A stretch of 61,352 nt of DNA from Caldilineaceae bacterium (lineage in GTDB: Bacteria > Chloroflexota > Anaerolineae > Caldilineales > Caldilineaceae). Both the position numbers and the translations under genes were made by a program. This document shows positions 46,564-55,714 of the stretch, one piece after another. Position 1 is the first letter of the stretch, and each line of letters opens with the position of its first letter. The stretch lies in NCBI GenBank assembly GCA_022824685.1, contig JAJDZJ010000063.1, forward strand, positions 1 through 61,352, given 5' to 3'. The notes under the pieces are model-generated. The model made no database searches and was not told the origin of the DNA. It saw only the letters and a program-made list of their open reading frames with translations.

Positions 46564-47547
46564 ATGGCTCAGACGGAATCCGCCAATGCCGCGGAACTGT
46601 CGCTTGAACTGGAAACAGACGAAACGAAGACGCGCGGCCTGTGGAGCGATGCCTTTCGGCGTATGGTGCGAAACAGGCTGTCTATGGCGGGATTATTCAT
46701 CTTTTTGCTTCTCTTTGTAACAGCATTCTTTGGGCCGTATCTGGCTCCGTACCCCTATATGCTCCAAAACTTGGACCGAATCGCCGAAGGCCCTAGTAGA
46801 GACTATCTCTTGGGGACCGACGACCTGGGCCGGGACATGCTGAGCCGCATCATGTGGGGAGCGCGCACCGCAGGCCTTGTCGCTATCATTTCTACCGTGT
46901 TTAGCCTCGTTCTCGGTATGTTGCTCGGGGCGGTAGCCGCCTATTCAGGGACTTGGGCTGATTGGCTGATCGGTCGCGCCATCGACGTAACCATGTCGAT
47001 TCCCCAACTCCTTTTCGCTTCGCTTATGGCTGCGACGTTTCGCAAGCCAGTCGCCGACTGGGTCGATACGATGTACGAGGCGACGGGCCTGGAGTTTTTC
47101 GCTACCCCTACCTACGTCGATCTGATCGTCGTTTTCGGCGCCCTCTCTTTTATCCAGTGGCCCGCCTACGCCCGCCTGATCCGAGGACAGATACTTTCGT
47201 TGCGAGAAAAGGAGTTTGTCGAGGCTGCGCGCGCTATAGGTGTCAGCCAGAAGAAGATCTTGCTAAAGCATCTGATACCGAACGCGCTCGGCCCTTTGAT
47301 TGTGCTCGTTACCTTCGGTTTTGGCGGCGCAATCGTCGCCGAGTCCGGCTTGAGTTTTCTCGGTGTGGGCGTGCAGCCTCCACAGGCCAGCTGGGGCGCC
47401 ATGATACAGGACAACGCCCTGAGTTGGCGCTACCGCCCCTGGCTCGTCGCCGTTCCCGGCCTGACCATTGCCATCGTTTCAGTCGGCATCAACTTCCTGG
47501 GCGACGGCCTGAACGACGCCCTCAACCCGCGCCAAGCCGAATCATAA
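46564..47547 (+). CDS. ABC transporter permease, DppC-like
   Basis: This 327-aa permease has the DppC N-terminal helix, the LLGTDDLGRDMLSRI segment and the EAA loop (EFVEAARAIGVSQKKILLKH). GAGGAAA supports the ATG. No ATPase gene follows, so this importer probably borrows the ATPases at 21.5-23.6 kb or others elsewhere. Confidence 0.92.
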   Translation: MAQTESANAAELSLELETDETKTRGLWSDAFRRMVRNRLSMAGLFIFLLLFVTAFFGPYLAPYPYMLQNLDRIAEGPSRDYLLGTDDLGRDMLSRIMWGARTAGLVAIISTVFSLVLGMLLGAVAAYSGTWADWLIGRAIDVTMSIPQLLFASLMAATFRKPVADWVDTMYEATGLEFFATPTYVDLIVVFGALSFIQWPAYARLIRGQILSLREKEFVEAARAIGVSQKKILLKHLIPNALGPLIVLVTFGFGGAIVAESGLSFLGVGVQPPQASWGAMIQDNALSWRYRPWLVAVPGLTIAIVSVGINFLGDGLNDALNPRQAES

Positions 47548-47626
47548 CCCTCCAATACTTGAGTCTTTCAACTCAGTCATTCACAGTCCACCCTTGCGCG
47601 TTGCATCAGAAACCCAGGAGTTACCC

Positions 47627-48121
47627 ATGTACGATTGGACTGTGTTGGACCAGACCGTGAGCGAAACGCTCGCCGGCGGCCGTGTTGGCGCGCCCTTATT
47701 CGTCCGCTGGACCGCGGCCGCAGCACAAAACAATGCCGAACTGAAATCTTTGCTGGCCGAAATGAGTGCCTACGCCGAGACTTGGCTGTCAGGCCAGCCG
47801 CGCCGGATCTATGCCACCGGCTCGGCAGATGACGGCCACCTCTCGCTCGCCCTGGAATTCGAGAACGGCCAGTCGGCCCTTCTGGCAATTACCCTCGCCC
47901 ATGACAATCCGTCAATGAGTCTAGCCATCCTTGGGGCACGCGGCGCCATCTATCACACAGATTCCGATGTTCCAGCGCGTGCCGAAAATCTCGCCGGGGG
48001 ACCGGAGGAAAGAAACCAACAATCCACGGTCTTGTCCACTTCGAAAATGGTGGCCGCAATAGATAAATCACTCTTCGCCAAACAACCGGTAGCGCTGTCA
48101 CCCGAAGGAGACCAGGCATGA
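47627..48121 (+). CDS. Small protein resembling a Gfo/Idh/MocA C-terminal domain
   Basis: This 164-aa protein has no Rossmann motif. Its course (strand-rich GHLSLALEFENGQSALLAITLAH, then ILGARGAIYHTDSD, then a terminal helix SKMVAAIDKSL and QPVALS) resembles the second half of Gfo/Idh/MocA oxidoreductases. The stop overlaps the start of the full oxidoreductase downstream (ATGA), so the two are translationally coupled and may form a complex. Function is inferred only. GGAG precedes the ATG. Confidence 0.6.
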   Translation: MYDWTVLDQTVSETLAGGRVGAPLFVRWTAAAAQNNAELKSLLAEMSAYAETWLSGQPRRIYATGSADDGHLSLALEFENGQSALLAITLAHDNPSMSLAILGARGAIYHTDSDVPARAENLAGGPEERNQQSTVLSTSKMVAAIDKSLFAKQPVALSPEGDQA

Positions 48122-49287
48122 GCAGCCAGCAACTGGGAGTCCTTCTGATATCGGGCAGACTGACACACCAGGAAAACTACGCCTTGAACCTTCGGGCCGA
48201 TCCCCGCTGCCAACTGGTTGGCCTGAGCGATGAATCCGACGTGCCCCCCGAGCGCACGCAACTGAACAGGCAGTTCGCAGAAGATCTGGACATCCCCTAT
48301 TTTCCCGACCTCGAAGAAGCCCTGGCCCGCGACGACGTGCATCTCGTCTCAGTCTGCGCCGACCCTGAACGCCGCGGCCGCATCGCCGCCCGCTGCGCCG
48401 ACGCCGGCAAGCACGTCTATGTCGACAAGCCCATGACGCCATACCTGTCCCACGCCGCCGCCGCCGTTGCCGCAATCGAACGGGCCGGCGTCCGCAGCCA
48501 GATGTTCAGCTCCAACCACCAGGCCTGGGTACAGCAGGCGCGCCGCGTCGTCGAGTCTGGCGCCATAGGTGAACTCAAGGCCATTCACGTAGATAACCTG
48601 TTCTCCAAAGGGCCGAACGGAACTGCAAAACTGGGTACGCCGCGGCAGGCAATCTACCCGCCCGTTATCTCCAACTTTGTCGACGCAAAAGCCGAGCTGT
48701 ACGCCATCGGCGTATACGCCCTGGGGTTTGTCTGCATGCTTTCCGGCCGCGCTGTCGAGTCCGTCTTCGGCAGCACAGCCAACTACTTCTTTGCCGAACA
48801 TCAGAACCGCAATATGGAAGATTTCGGGTTTCTTTCACTGACGCTGGAGGGTGGGGTAACCGCCACAATTACCGGCGGGCGCATTGGATGGGCGAGTCAT
48901 CCGGCCGGCGGCGCAAACCAGATCCACCTGATCGGCGCCGAAGGCTCAATATTCCTCGACGCCAATCGACCTCGCTTGGAAGTCTACGCAAACGACCAGC
49001 CGTGGACGCCCCCTGAGATTAACCCCCGCGACCCCATGGGATTCTGGCGCACGACCCAGGATGAGGTCAACGCTCAACCCAAGCGCACCATCGCCTCCCT
49101 GCCGTCGACACTGGAAAGCCGCACCGACGCAAGCTACTTTATCGACTGCATCTTCGAAGAGCGCGAGAGCGAGATGAACGCACGACAGGCTGCCTATCTT
49201 ACTGAAATCCTCTTGGCAGGATATAAGTCCGCAGCCGAGGGACGCGTCGTCAACCTGCCTCTGCTCCGTGACGACGACCCCGCATAG
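48118..49287 (+). CDS. Gfo/Idh/MocA family oxidoreductase
   Basis: This 389-aa oxidoreductase has a degenerate nucleotide loop (GVLLISGRLTHQ) and DKP (in YVDKPMT) instead of the usual EKP. The C-terminal domain carries the expected long strand-rich region. The unusual nucleotide loop may alter cofactor use. AAGGAG within the previous gene serves as its ribosome site. Confidence 0.82.
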   Translation: MSSQQLGVLLISGRLTHQENYALNLRADPRCQLVGLSDESDVPPERTQLNRQFAEDLDIPYFPDLEEALARDDVHLVSVCADPERRGRIAARCADAGKHVYVDKPMTPYLSHAAAAVAAIERAGVRSQMFSSNHQAWVQQARRVVESGAIGELKAIHVDNLFSKGPNGTAKLGTPRQAIYPPVISNFVDAKAELYAIGVYALGFVCMLSGRAVESVFGSTANYFFAEHQNRNMEDFGFLSLTLEGGVTATITGGRIGWASHPAGGANQIHLIGAEGSIFLDANRPRLEVYANDQPWTPPEINPRDPMGFWRTTQDEVNAQPKRTIASLPSTLESRTDASYFIDCIFEERESEMNARQAAYLTEILLAGYKSAAEGRVVNLPLLRDDDPA

Positions 49288-49379
49288 AATCCCCCGGTCT
49301 GAATTCCGATCAAGGCCATCTTCCAAGCGCGACTGAGACAGAAACAACAGCCAGCCCGCTTCAACCTCAGAGGAGACCG

Positions 49380-50420
49380 ATGACAGATTCCACCCGCCAC
49401 TCAGCCGACTATCTTCTCCAGATCAGCCGCAAACTGTTCGCGGCCGCGGGAGCCCCGGATGACATAGCCTCCACAGTCGCGGAGATCCTCGTCAATGCCA
49501 ACCTCGCCGGCCATGACTCACACGGGGTACAGTTCGTCCCGATGTACCTCGACCGCATCGAGGACGGCCACCTTGACTGCAAAGCCTACCCCGAAATCGT
49601 CCGTGAGAGCGCCAACACGATGCATGTCGACGGACACAGCTGCTTCGGCCATGTCATGAGCCGCAGTGCAATGGAGTGGGCTATTGAAAGAGCAAGAAAG
49701 TCCGCCGTCTGTTGCGTCACTTTCCAGAACACGACCCACATCGGCCGCGTAGGCGAATACGCCGAGCAGGCGGCAAAGGCCGGATGTATCACAGTAATTA
49801 CGCTGGGAGGCGCCTCCGCAGCCGGCTCTCAGGTCGTTCCCTTTGGCGGCGCGCGCGGCGCCCTCGGCACAAACCCCATCGCTGTCGGCATCCCCACCGG
49901 CGATGACGCTCCCTTCGTGATTGATTTCGCCACCAGCGTCGTCGCCGGAGGAAAGATACTCGTAGCCCTGAGTAAAGGACTTGATGTTCCCGAAGGCGTG
50001 ATGGTCGACGGCCAAGGCAACCCCAGTACAAATCCTGAAGAATTCAGAAAGGGCGGCTACCTTCTGCCGTTTGGGGCCCACAAAGGCTACGCGCTTTCCC
50101 TGTTCTTCAGCCTTATGGGCGGGCTGGCAGGCGAATTCAACGCCGAGCTGACTTCGATGTCGGGCCTCTTCATGCAAGTATACGACGTTGACGCCTTCAC
50201 GCCCCTGGACGGCTACCAGCGCAACGTGCGCGCCGTATTGGACGCAATGAAGTCGATTCCGCCAGCGCCGGGATTCGACGAAGTGCTCGTCCCCGGAGAC
50301 TTCGAACACCGCTCACGCCAGCAACGCCTGGCCGAAGGGATCGAAGTGCCCGCCGAAACCTTCCGCAAGATCGAAGCGTGGGCCGATAAATTGAACGTTT
50401 CCTTGACCCAGGAACATTAG
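49380..50420 (+). CDS. Malate/L-lactate (Ldh2/YlbC-type) dehydrogenase family protein
   Basis: This 346-aa NAD(P)-dependent oxidoreductase carries H48 in GHDSHGV and H120 in NTTHIGR, the catalytic residues of the family that includes ureidoglycolate, malate and 2,3-diketogulonate dehydrogenases. It is unrelated to classical lactate dehydrogenases. AGAGGAG supports the start. In context it probably reduces or oxidises a 2-keto or 2-hydroxy acid from sugar breakdown. Confidence 0.88.
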   Translation: MTDSTRHSADYLLQISRKLFAAAGAPDDIASTVAEILVNANLAGHDSHGVQFVPMYLDRIEDGHLDCKAYPEIVRESANTMHVDGHSCFGHVMSRSAMEWAIERARKSAVCCVTFQNTTHIGRVGEYAEQAAKAGCITVITLGGASAAGSQVVPFGGARGALGTNPIAVGIPTGDDAPFVIDFATSVVAGGKILVALSKGLDVPEGVMVDGQGNPSTNPEEFRKGGYLLPFGAHKGYALSLFFSLMGGLAGEFNAELTSMSGLFMQVYDVDAFTPLDGYQRNVRAVLDAMKSIPPAPGFDEVLVPGDFEHRSRQQRLAEGIEVPAETFRKIEAWADKLNVSLTQEH

Positions 50421-50432
50421 GAGGCAAACCAC

Positions 50433-51485
50433 ATGGAGCAGCGTTATCGAGTCGGCGTTGTCGGCCTGTCGGGAATCGCGGCCAACCGGCCGGCCGCCGA
50501 ACCGAACAACATCCTGAAGACGCCCAGTCCATCTTCGCACTTGGGTGCCTACCACCTTCACCCCCAAACCGACGTCGTCGCCGTCTGCGACCTGAAACCC
50601 GAACTCTTCGAAAAAGTCGCCCAAACCTGGGGGCAGGAGTTCGGCGAACTGGAGACCTATACCGACTATCGCGCCATGATCGAACGCGAAAACCTCGATA
50701 TCGTCAGCGTCGTCACCTCAGACCACCGCCACACCGACATCGTCGTGGAGGCTGCCAACGCCGGCGCAAAGGGCATCATCTGCGAGAAACCTTTTGCTAC
50801 CACCGTCGACGAATGCACTCGAATGATCGAAGCCTGTGAAGCGAGCGGAACGCTCCTTTCCGTCGACCATACCAATCGCTGGGGACCCCACTACGATGTC
50901 GCTCGCGAGGCGATCCGCAGCGGCTCGATAGGCGAAGTGCAGCGCATTGTCGCCACGCTTGGCGGACCGCGCGCCATGATGTTCCGCAACGGCACACATC
51001 TCGTCGATGGCGTCTGCTTCTTCGCTGATTCGGAGCCGGAATGGGTCTTCGCCGAACTGGAGCCCGGCTACGATCATTATGACAGGTATCTCGGGGACGG
51101 CGGTAGAGATCCGGCAACCGACCCGGCCGTCTCCGGCTACGTCCACTTCCGCAACGGCGTGCGCGCCTTTGTCAACGCCAATAAATCACAGTTCGCCGCC
51201 AGCTTTACCTTCCAGGTCTACGGCGAAACTGCCATGCTCGACGTCCACAACAGTCGCGTCATCCGCCGTGACAGAAATAACTCCGAATTCCTTCCCTTCG
51301 AGACACACCTGTACACCAGGATTCCAGCCTGCGTCGCCGACCTGATCGCCGCAATCGAAACCGGCAGCGACATGCTCAGCCCGGCAAGGGAAGCAAAGAA
51401 AACGGTCGAGATTCTGGTCGGCTTCCTCCAATCACACGCTCGCGGCAACGTTCGCGTCGACCTTCCTCTTCCTCCGGGGCACTGA
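50433..51485 (+). CDS. Gfo/Idh/MocA family oxidoreductase
   Basis: This 350-aa protein has a Rossmann start (VGVVGLSGIA) and the EKP signature in CEKPF. GGAGG precedes the ATG, and the gene lies 12 bases after the Ldh2-type gene. It probably oxidises a sugar or sugar acid. The next gene begins five bases after its stop. Confidence 0.87.
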   Translation: MEQRYRVGVVGLSGIAANRPAAEPNNILKTPSPSSHLGAYHLHPQTDVVAVCDLKPELFEKVAQTWGQEFGELETYTDYRAMIERENLDIVSVVTSDHRHTDIVVEAANAGAKGIICEKPFATTVDECTRMIEACEASGTLLSVDHTNRWGPHYDVAREAIRSGSIGEVQRIVATLGGPRAMMFRNGTHLVDGVCFFADSEPEWVFAELEPGYDHYDRYLGDGGRDPATDPAVSGYVHFRNGVRAFVNANKSQFAASFTFQVYGETAMLDVHNSRVIRRDRNNSEFLPFETHLYTRIPACVADLIAAIETGSDMLSPAREAKKTVEILVGFLQSHARGNVRVDLPLPPGH

Positions 51486-51490
51486 GGTCG

Positions 51491-53194
51491 ATGCGAGCGG
51501 TTCCTGACGACAGAAAGTTCGTCATCGCCGATCAGAATAGCTACGCGGCTGAACTGCGCTCCCCCAATCCGCGCGGCTGGTATCACTCCGTCGCAAACGT
51601 CGTCGCGACGCGATCGGGACTGGTCGCCGTCTACCGGCTCTCCGACTCCCACTCAGCCGTCAGCACACACATCATGGTCGCCTACTCCAGCGACCACGGT
51701 CGCGCCTGGCATGGCCACCGCCCAATCTCAAGTCGAAACGTCTGGGAGCACAACAGTGTCTGGATCGCGCCCCAACTGAGCCGCCTGCGCGACGGGCGGC
51801 TCGTCATCATCTGTGACCAGGGCCATCGAACCCCGGGCGATGACTGGCCGCGCCTCGCCTTCTGGCAGCGGCCCCCCAGAGGCATGGCCAACTACCTCTT
51901 CTGGAGCGAAGATGACGGCCGCACGTGGAGCGAGCCGGTTCAATGTGACGAAGTAGGCGGCGAACCCGGCTACGTCGTAGACCTTTCGGACGGCGCCCTT
52001 GTCTACACACGCACCGAGCCGGTCGAGACCGATGCTTTCGAAATGCCGCCCCCGCCCGGCTACAACCTCTATCACCGCAACACCGCCGTCTTTTCAGACG
52101 ATCAAGGCAAAACGTGGACCCGCACCACCACGATTTCCGACGATCCCTACCACGGCGACTCCGAAGTAGGCATCGTTGAACTGGAACCGGGCCACCTGCT
52201 GGCAGTCACCCGTATCGGCTTCTCCAACGGAGCCTTCGGCCAGCCAAGCCGCCTTATCCACAGTTATGACTACGGCAAAACATGGGAGGAGCCAGTACTC
52301 GCCCCCTTCTACGGCCAGCGCACCGCTGTACATGAACTGAAATCCGGCAAACTGCTGGTCTCCTACCGCAATCGCTGGGGAACTTTTGCCAGTTACGCTT
52401 TCGTCTGGGATCCGGCCGAAAGGCTCCGGTTCGAACCAGCCTCCTTCATCTGGGACGAGTCTCGTTGTTTTCTCGACAAAGGTCACCTTACGCTGAAGAC
52501 AGACCTCGGTCCGGAGAATCAAGTCTTCTTCTCGCTGTATCCGGCGCTCACCAGCGGCGCACGCGTTGAACTGGAAGCGGAACTGCGACTCGCCGATCAG
52601 TCCAGCGAAGGTTGCGATCTCTTCGCTGGGTGCCGTCTTCGCATTACGCCGGAGGAACTTTGCCTGACACCAAGTAGCCAGGAAGAAGCCGCCTTTCACA
52701 GCACAACAGGCTCACCGACGAGCGGCGGCGAGTCACGCCCGCTCCCGGGCCGCCGCTTCCCACTGGATGCAACCCAATGGCGCCGCTATCGAGTCGTGCG
52801 CTCCGAAGGCGAAATTGCAGTCTACGTCGATGGTCGCCTCCGTCTGCGAGAAGCGGTACCCACATCCGGCGCCCGGCTCGTCCGCTTCGGCAGCAATCTG
52901 CCGGGAGTCTCGCACTGGCGTTCCGTCAGCGCCTCGGTCGACAACTCGCACGGCCACAACATCAACTGGTCCTGGCAGGCCGATTCCGGTACCTATCCCG
53001 ACCAGTTCCGCCGCGATCGCATGGTCCGCCTCGACGCCACCGCCGACTCCGGCTACAGCAACTGGGACCAGATGGAGGATGGCACAATCGTTATGGCGGA
53101 CTACTCAAACGACGAATTCAGAGACGCGACTTGGACGACGGCCGCACAACCCAAAATCAAGGCATACATCGTCACCGAAGAGGAGTTGACATGA
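51491..53194 (+). CDS. BNR-repeat sialidase-like protein
   Basis: This 567-aa protein has four Asp boxes: SSDHGRAW (about 66-73), SEDDGRTW, SDDQGKTW and SYDYGKTW. They mark a six-bladed sialidase-type propeller. The last 200 residues contain a second, jelly-roll-like region. No signal peptide is seen. Some such proteins are exo-sialidases; others bind or cleave different sugar acids, so the reaction is open. Its stop overlaps the next oxidoreductase start (ATGA). Confidence 0.8.
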   Translation: MRAVPDDRKFVIADQNSYAAELRSPNPRGWYHSVANVVATRSGLVAVYRLSDSHSAVSTHIMVAYSSDHGRAWHGHRPISSRNVWEHNSVWIAPQLSRLRDGRLVIICDQGHRTPGDDWPRLAFWQRPPRGMANYLFWSEDDGRTWSEPVQCDEVGGEPGYVVDLSDGALVYTRTEPVETDAFEMPPPPGYNLYHRNTAVFSDDQGKTWTRTTTISDDPYHGDSEVGIVELEPGHLLAVTRIGFSNGAFGQPSRLIHSYDYGKTWEEPVLAPFYGQRTAVHELKSGKLLVSYRNRWGTFASYAFVWDPAERLRFEPASFIWDESRCFLDKGHLTLKTDLGPENQVFFSLYPALTSGARVELEAELRLADQSSEGCDLFAGCRLRITPEELCLTPSSQEEAAFHSTTGSPTSGGESRPLPGRRFPLDATQWRRYRVVRSEGEIAVYVDGRLRLREAVPTSGARLVRFGSNLPGVSHWRSVSASVDNSHGHNINWSWQADSGTYPDQFRRDRMVRLDATADSGYSNWDQMEDGTIVMADYSNDEFRDATWTTAAQPKIKAYIVTEEELT

Positions 53195-54270
53195 CAAAAT
53201 ACCGAGCCGGCGTCATCGGCCACACCGGCCGCGGCAACTACGGCCACAGCCTCGACACTGTCTACCTGGGTATGGACGAAATCGACCTGGTCGCCGTCGC
53301 CGACGCTGACGACGAAGGCAGAGCCGCTGCCGGCGAGCGCTTGGGCGTCCCCAGCGAAAACCTTTACAGCGACTATCGGCAGATGTTGGAACAGGAAGAG
53401 TTGGACATCGTCAGCGTCGCGCCCCGCTGGCTCGACCAAAAACATGATATGGTCACTGCCGCGGCTGATGCCGGCGTGCGCGGGATCTTCTGTGAGAAGC
53501 CCTTCACGCAAACCCTGGCGAAAGCCGACGCAATGATTGAGGCCTGTGAACGCGCTGGCGCCAAAGTTGCTGTCTCCCACCAGGGCCGTGTCGGCCAGTC
53601 TTCGCACAAAATAAAAGAAATGATTGCTGCCGGCGCAATCGGCGAAGTCAAGGAAGTCTACTGCGCCGGCAAGCAGGACCACCGCGGCGGCGGCCAGGAC
53701 CTGATGGTACTGGGTACGCACTCGCTCGACATGCTCTGCTTTCTCTTCGGCCATCCTCGCTGGGTGCAGGCCTATGTCCTCCAGGACGGCAAGGACGCCG
53801 GTCCCGAGCATGCCCGTCAGGGAGACGAAGAGATCGGCCCCATCCTCGGCGATCACCTGGAAGCCACCTACGCCTTTGACAACGGCATCATGGCCACCTT
53901 CCACTCGCACCGCCGAGAGGTCCGCCCCGGCCCCCGCCCCGGCGGTCTGGCGATCCACGGAACCGAGGGCATTCTGCTCAACTGGGACGGTTACCTGTTG
54001 CACTGCCCTCACCCCAACTTCAACCCGGCCATGGTCGAACCGGCCTGGAAGGTCGTGCTGAAGCCGAGCAATCCCGGCTTCGATACACTAAACGCCTATA
54101 TGGTACGCGATCTCATCGCCGCGTTTGAGGAAGGCCGCGAGCCGATCTCCAGCGGCCGCGACGCCCGCTGGGCTTTGGAGATGATCCTTGGCGTCTACAC
54201 TGCGCACCGCAATGGCCGGACGAGCTTCCCTCTCGCGGACCGTGAACACCCCTTGCGAGACTGGGTCTGA
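53191..54270 (+). CDS. Gfo/Idh/MocA family oxidoreductase
   Basis: This 359-aa protein has the Rossmann start AGVIGHTGRGNYG and the EKP signature in FCEKPF. The ATG at 53191 overlaps the sialidase-like gene and has GAGGAG before it. With its two neighbours it makes three oxidoreductases of the same family in one operon, probably acting on successive intermediates. Confidence 0.88.
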   Translation: MTKYRAGVIGHTGRGNYGHSLDTVYLGMDEIDLVAVADADDEGRAAAGERLGVPSENLYSDYRQMLEQEELDIVSVAPRWLDQKHDMVTAAADAGVRGIFCEKPFTQTLAKADAMIEACERAGAKVAVSHQGRVGQSSHKIKEMIAAGAIGEVKEVYCAGKQDHRGGGQDLMVLGTHSLDMLCFLFGHPRWVQAYVLQDGKDAGPEHARQGDEEIGPILGDHLEATYAFDNGIMATFHSHRREVRPGPRPGGLAIHGTEGILLNWDGYLLHCPHPNFNPAMVEPAWKVVLKPSNPGFDTLNAYMVRDLIAAFEEGREPISSGRDARWALEMILGVYTAHRNGRTSFPLADREHPLRDWV

Positions 54271-54374
54271 CTTGCGCGCCCTGCGCGTCCCGAACCGGAC
54301 AACCATCAAGGGCAGTTCACTACAAACACTGGCAGTCAGAATCCGACGATTCCCACCCAAGCGGGAAAGGCACA

Positions 54375-55247
54375 ATGAAACGAATCAACCAGATTATCGA
54401 GCTTAGAGAAGCCGGTCAGCCCGTCTACTGGGACGGCGGGCGAACCCTCACCTTTGAAGGGGGCGTCCAATCTGCCCAGACCCACGCCGACTGGCTCGTA
54501 ATCGGCATCGAGCACCAGCCCTTCGACGTGGCCGGCCTGAATGCTTTCATGCGCGGCCTGGTCGACGGCGGGCCAACCCGAACGGGCCACCGCACGCCGC
54601 CTGTTCTGGTGACGCTGCCCTTCGACGGGGTCGACGAATATGTTGTGCGCAATAATGCCTGGATGATTAAACAGGTGCTGGCGACAGGCATTCACGGGAT
54701 CCTGCTCTGCCACGTGGAAACGCCCGGCGCGGTGAAGGAGTTCGTGGAGTGGGTGCGCTTCCCCTTCCACACGCACGGTGTCGGCGAAGGGCTTGACATG
54801 GGACGGCGCGGTTCCGGCGGGCAGGACAACGCAGCCCACGTATGGGGCGTCCCGACGCAGGAGTACCTGCGCAAGGCGGACGTGTGGCCGCTGAACCCAG
54901 AAGGCGAGCTGGTGCTCGGCATCAAGATCGAGAACATTCGCGCCCTCCAGAATGCCGAAGCCAGCACCAAGGTCCCCGGCATCGCCTTCGCCGAATGGGG
55001 CCCCTCCGACATGCGCATGACCTTCGGCTACGACACAGTCCGCACCCCCGAGAACACCGAAGAAGGCGACCTCAAAGCCGCGCGCAACCGCGTCTTCGCC
55101 GCCTGCAACGCGGCCAATATAGGCTTCCTCGACGGCGTCGACGCCGACAATGTCGCCGCCAAAATCGACGAAGGCATAACCTTCCCCGCCGGTGACGAGG
55201 CAGCCGCCATCGCCGGACGCCGCCACACAGGCCGCACATTCGATTGA
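54375..55247 (+). CDS. HpcH/HpaI family aldolase
   Basis: This 290-aa class II aldolase of the HpcH/HpaI group carries the IEH segment (45-47), the metal-ligand glutamate region IKIEN (E186) and GPSDM (D212). The family cleaves 2-keto-3-deoxy acids to pyruvate and an aldehyde. That places it as the last step of the sugar-acid cluster. An insertion of about 25 residues (130-160, HTHGVGEGLDMG onward) is longer than usual. The plus-strand operon ends here. Confidence 0.87.
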   Translation: MKRINQIIELREAGQPVYWDGGRTLTFEGGVQSAQTHADWLVIGIEHQPFDVAGLNAFMRGLVDGGPTRTGHRTPPVLVTLPFDGVDEYVVRNNAWMIKQVLATGIHGILLCHVETPGAVKEFVEWVRFPFHTHGVGEGLDMGRRGSGGQDNAAHVWGVPTQEYLRKADVWPLNPEGELVLGIKIENIRALQNAEASTKVPGIAFAEWGPSDMRMTFGYDTVRTPENTEEGDLKAARNRVFAACNAANIGFLDGVDADNVAAKIDEGITFPAGDEAAAIAGRRHTGRTFD

Positions 55248-55414
55248 GCAAGCCTTAGCATCGAAATCAATATTGGTTCGCAATAAGAGAGTCGAAACCG
55301 CAAATGACGTGCATTGGAACTAAGCGCCGGCAACTCCCCGCGACCACCGCCGTCGCCTCTGACCACTGATCACTGTCCCCTGCAGTTGTGCGGTCGGGCC
55401 TTCGGCCCTCCCTT

Positions 55415-55444
55415 GTGCGGGGGACTCCCCCCGCAACGCCCCCC
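55415..55444. repeat. C-rich dispersed repeat, copy 2
   Basis: GTGCGGGGGACTCCCC then CCGCAACGCCCCCC resembles 14716-14746, with a few changes. It lies next to heptamers of the ACCACTG type, as does copy 1. Confidence 0.6.
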
Positions 55445-55523
55445 ATCGTATGCCCGACCGTCGTGGACAATTGGAACAGTTGAGACAGCGACCGGTGTTC
55501 GAACACCCGCGCCGCCATCGTAG

Positions 55524-55544
55524 GGGCAGGCCTTGTGCCTGCCC
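55524..55544. other. Palindromic hairpin element
   Basis: GGGCAGGC (55524-55531) and GCCTGCCC (55537-55544) form a perfect 8-bp stem around CTTGT. The word GTAGGGGCAGGCCTTGTGCC resembles palindromic intergenic repeats I recall from several environmental genomes. Its role is unknown. Confidence 0.5.
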
Positions 55545-55649
55545 AGTGCCCCCCAACAAATGGACGGCAAACAATTTCAGCCACCGCTGGCATGCATTTC
55601 CCACCAGACCATCTCAACCCCAAATATGCACTGCACCCGCCGTGGGCTC

Positions 55650-55672
55650 ACCCGTCACGGGATGTGACGGGT
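55650..55672. terminator. Strong hairpin at the island edge, possible bidirectional terminator
   Basis: ACCCGTCAC (55650-55658) and GTGACGGGT (55664-55672) form a perfect 9-bp stem with loop GGGAT. It lies between convergent genes. There is no T-run on the plus side. It also lies close to the composition change at the left edge of the island. Confidence 0.4.
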
Positions 55673-55714
55673 ACTGGTTTATAGGGCGGGTTCAAGTGTT
55701 GAGGAGTGGTGTGC

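Larger units (their letters stand above)
55248..55714. other. Intergenic region between aldolase and AT-rich island
   Basis: There is no gene in these 467 bases between convergent transcription units. It holds heptamer stretches (CTGACCACTGATCACTG near 55361), the C-rich repeat at 55415-55444 and two hairpins. Composition changes from GC-rich to AT-rich after about 55.68 kb. Confidence 0.6.
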
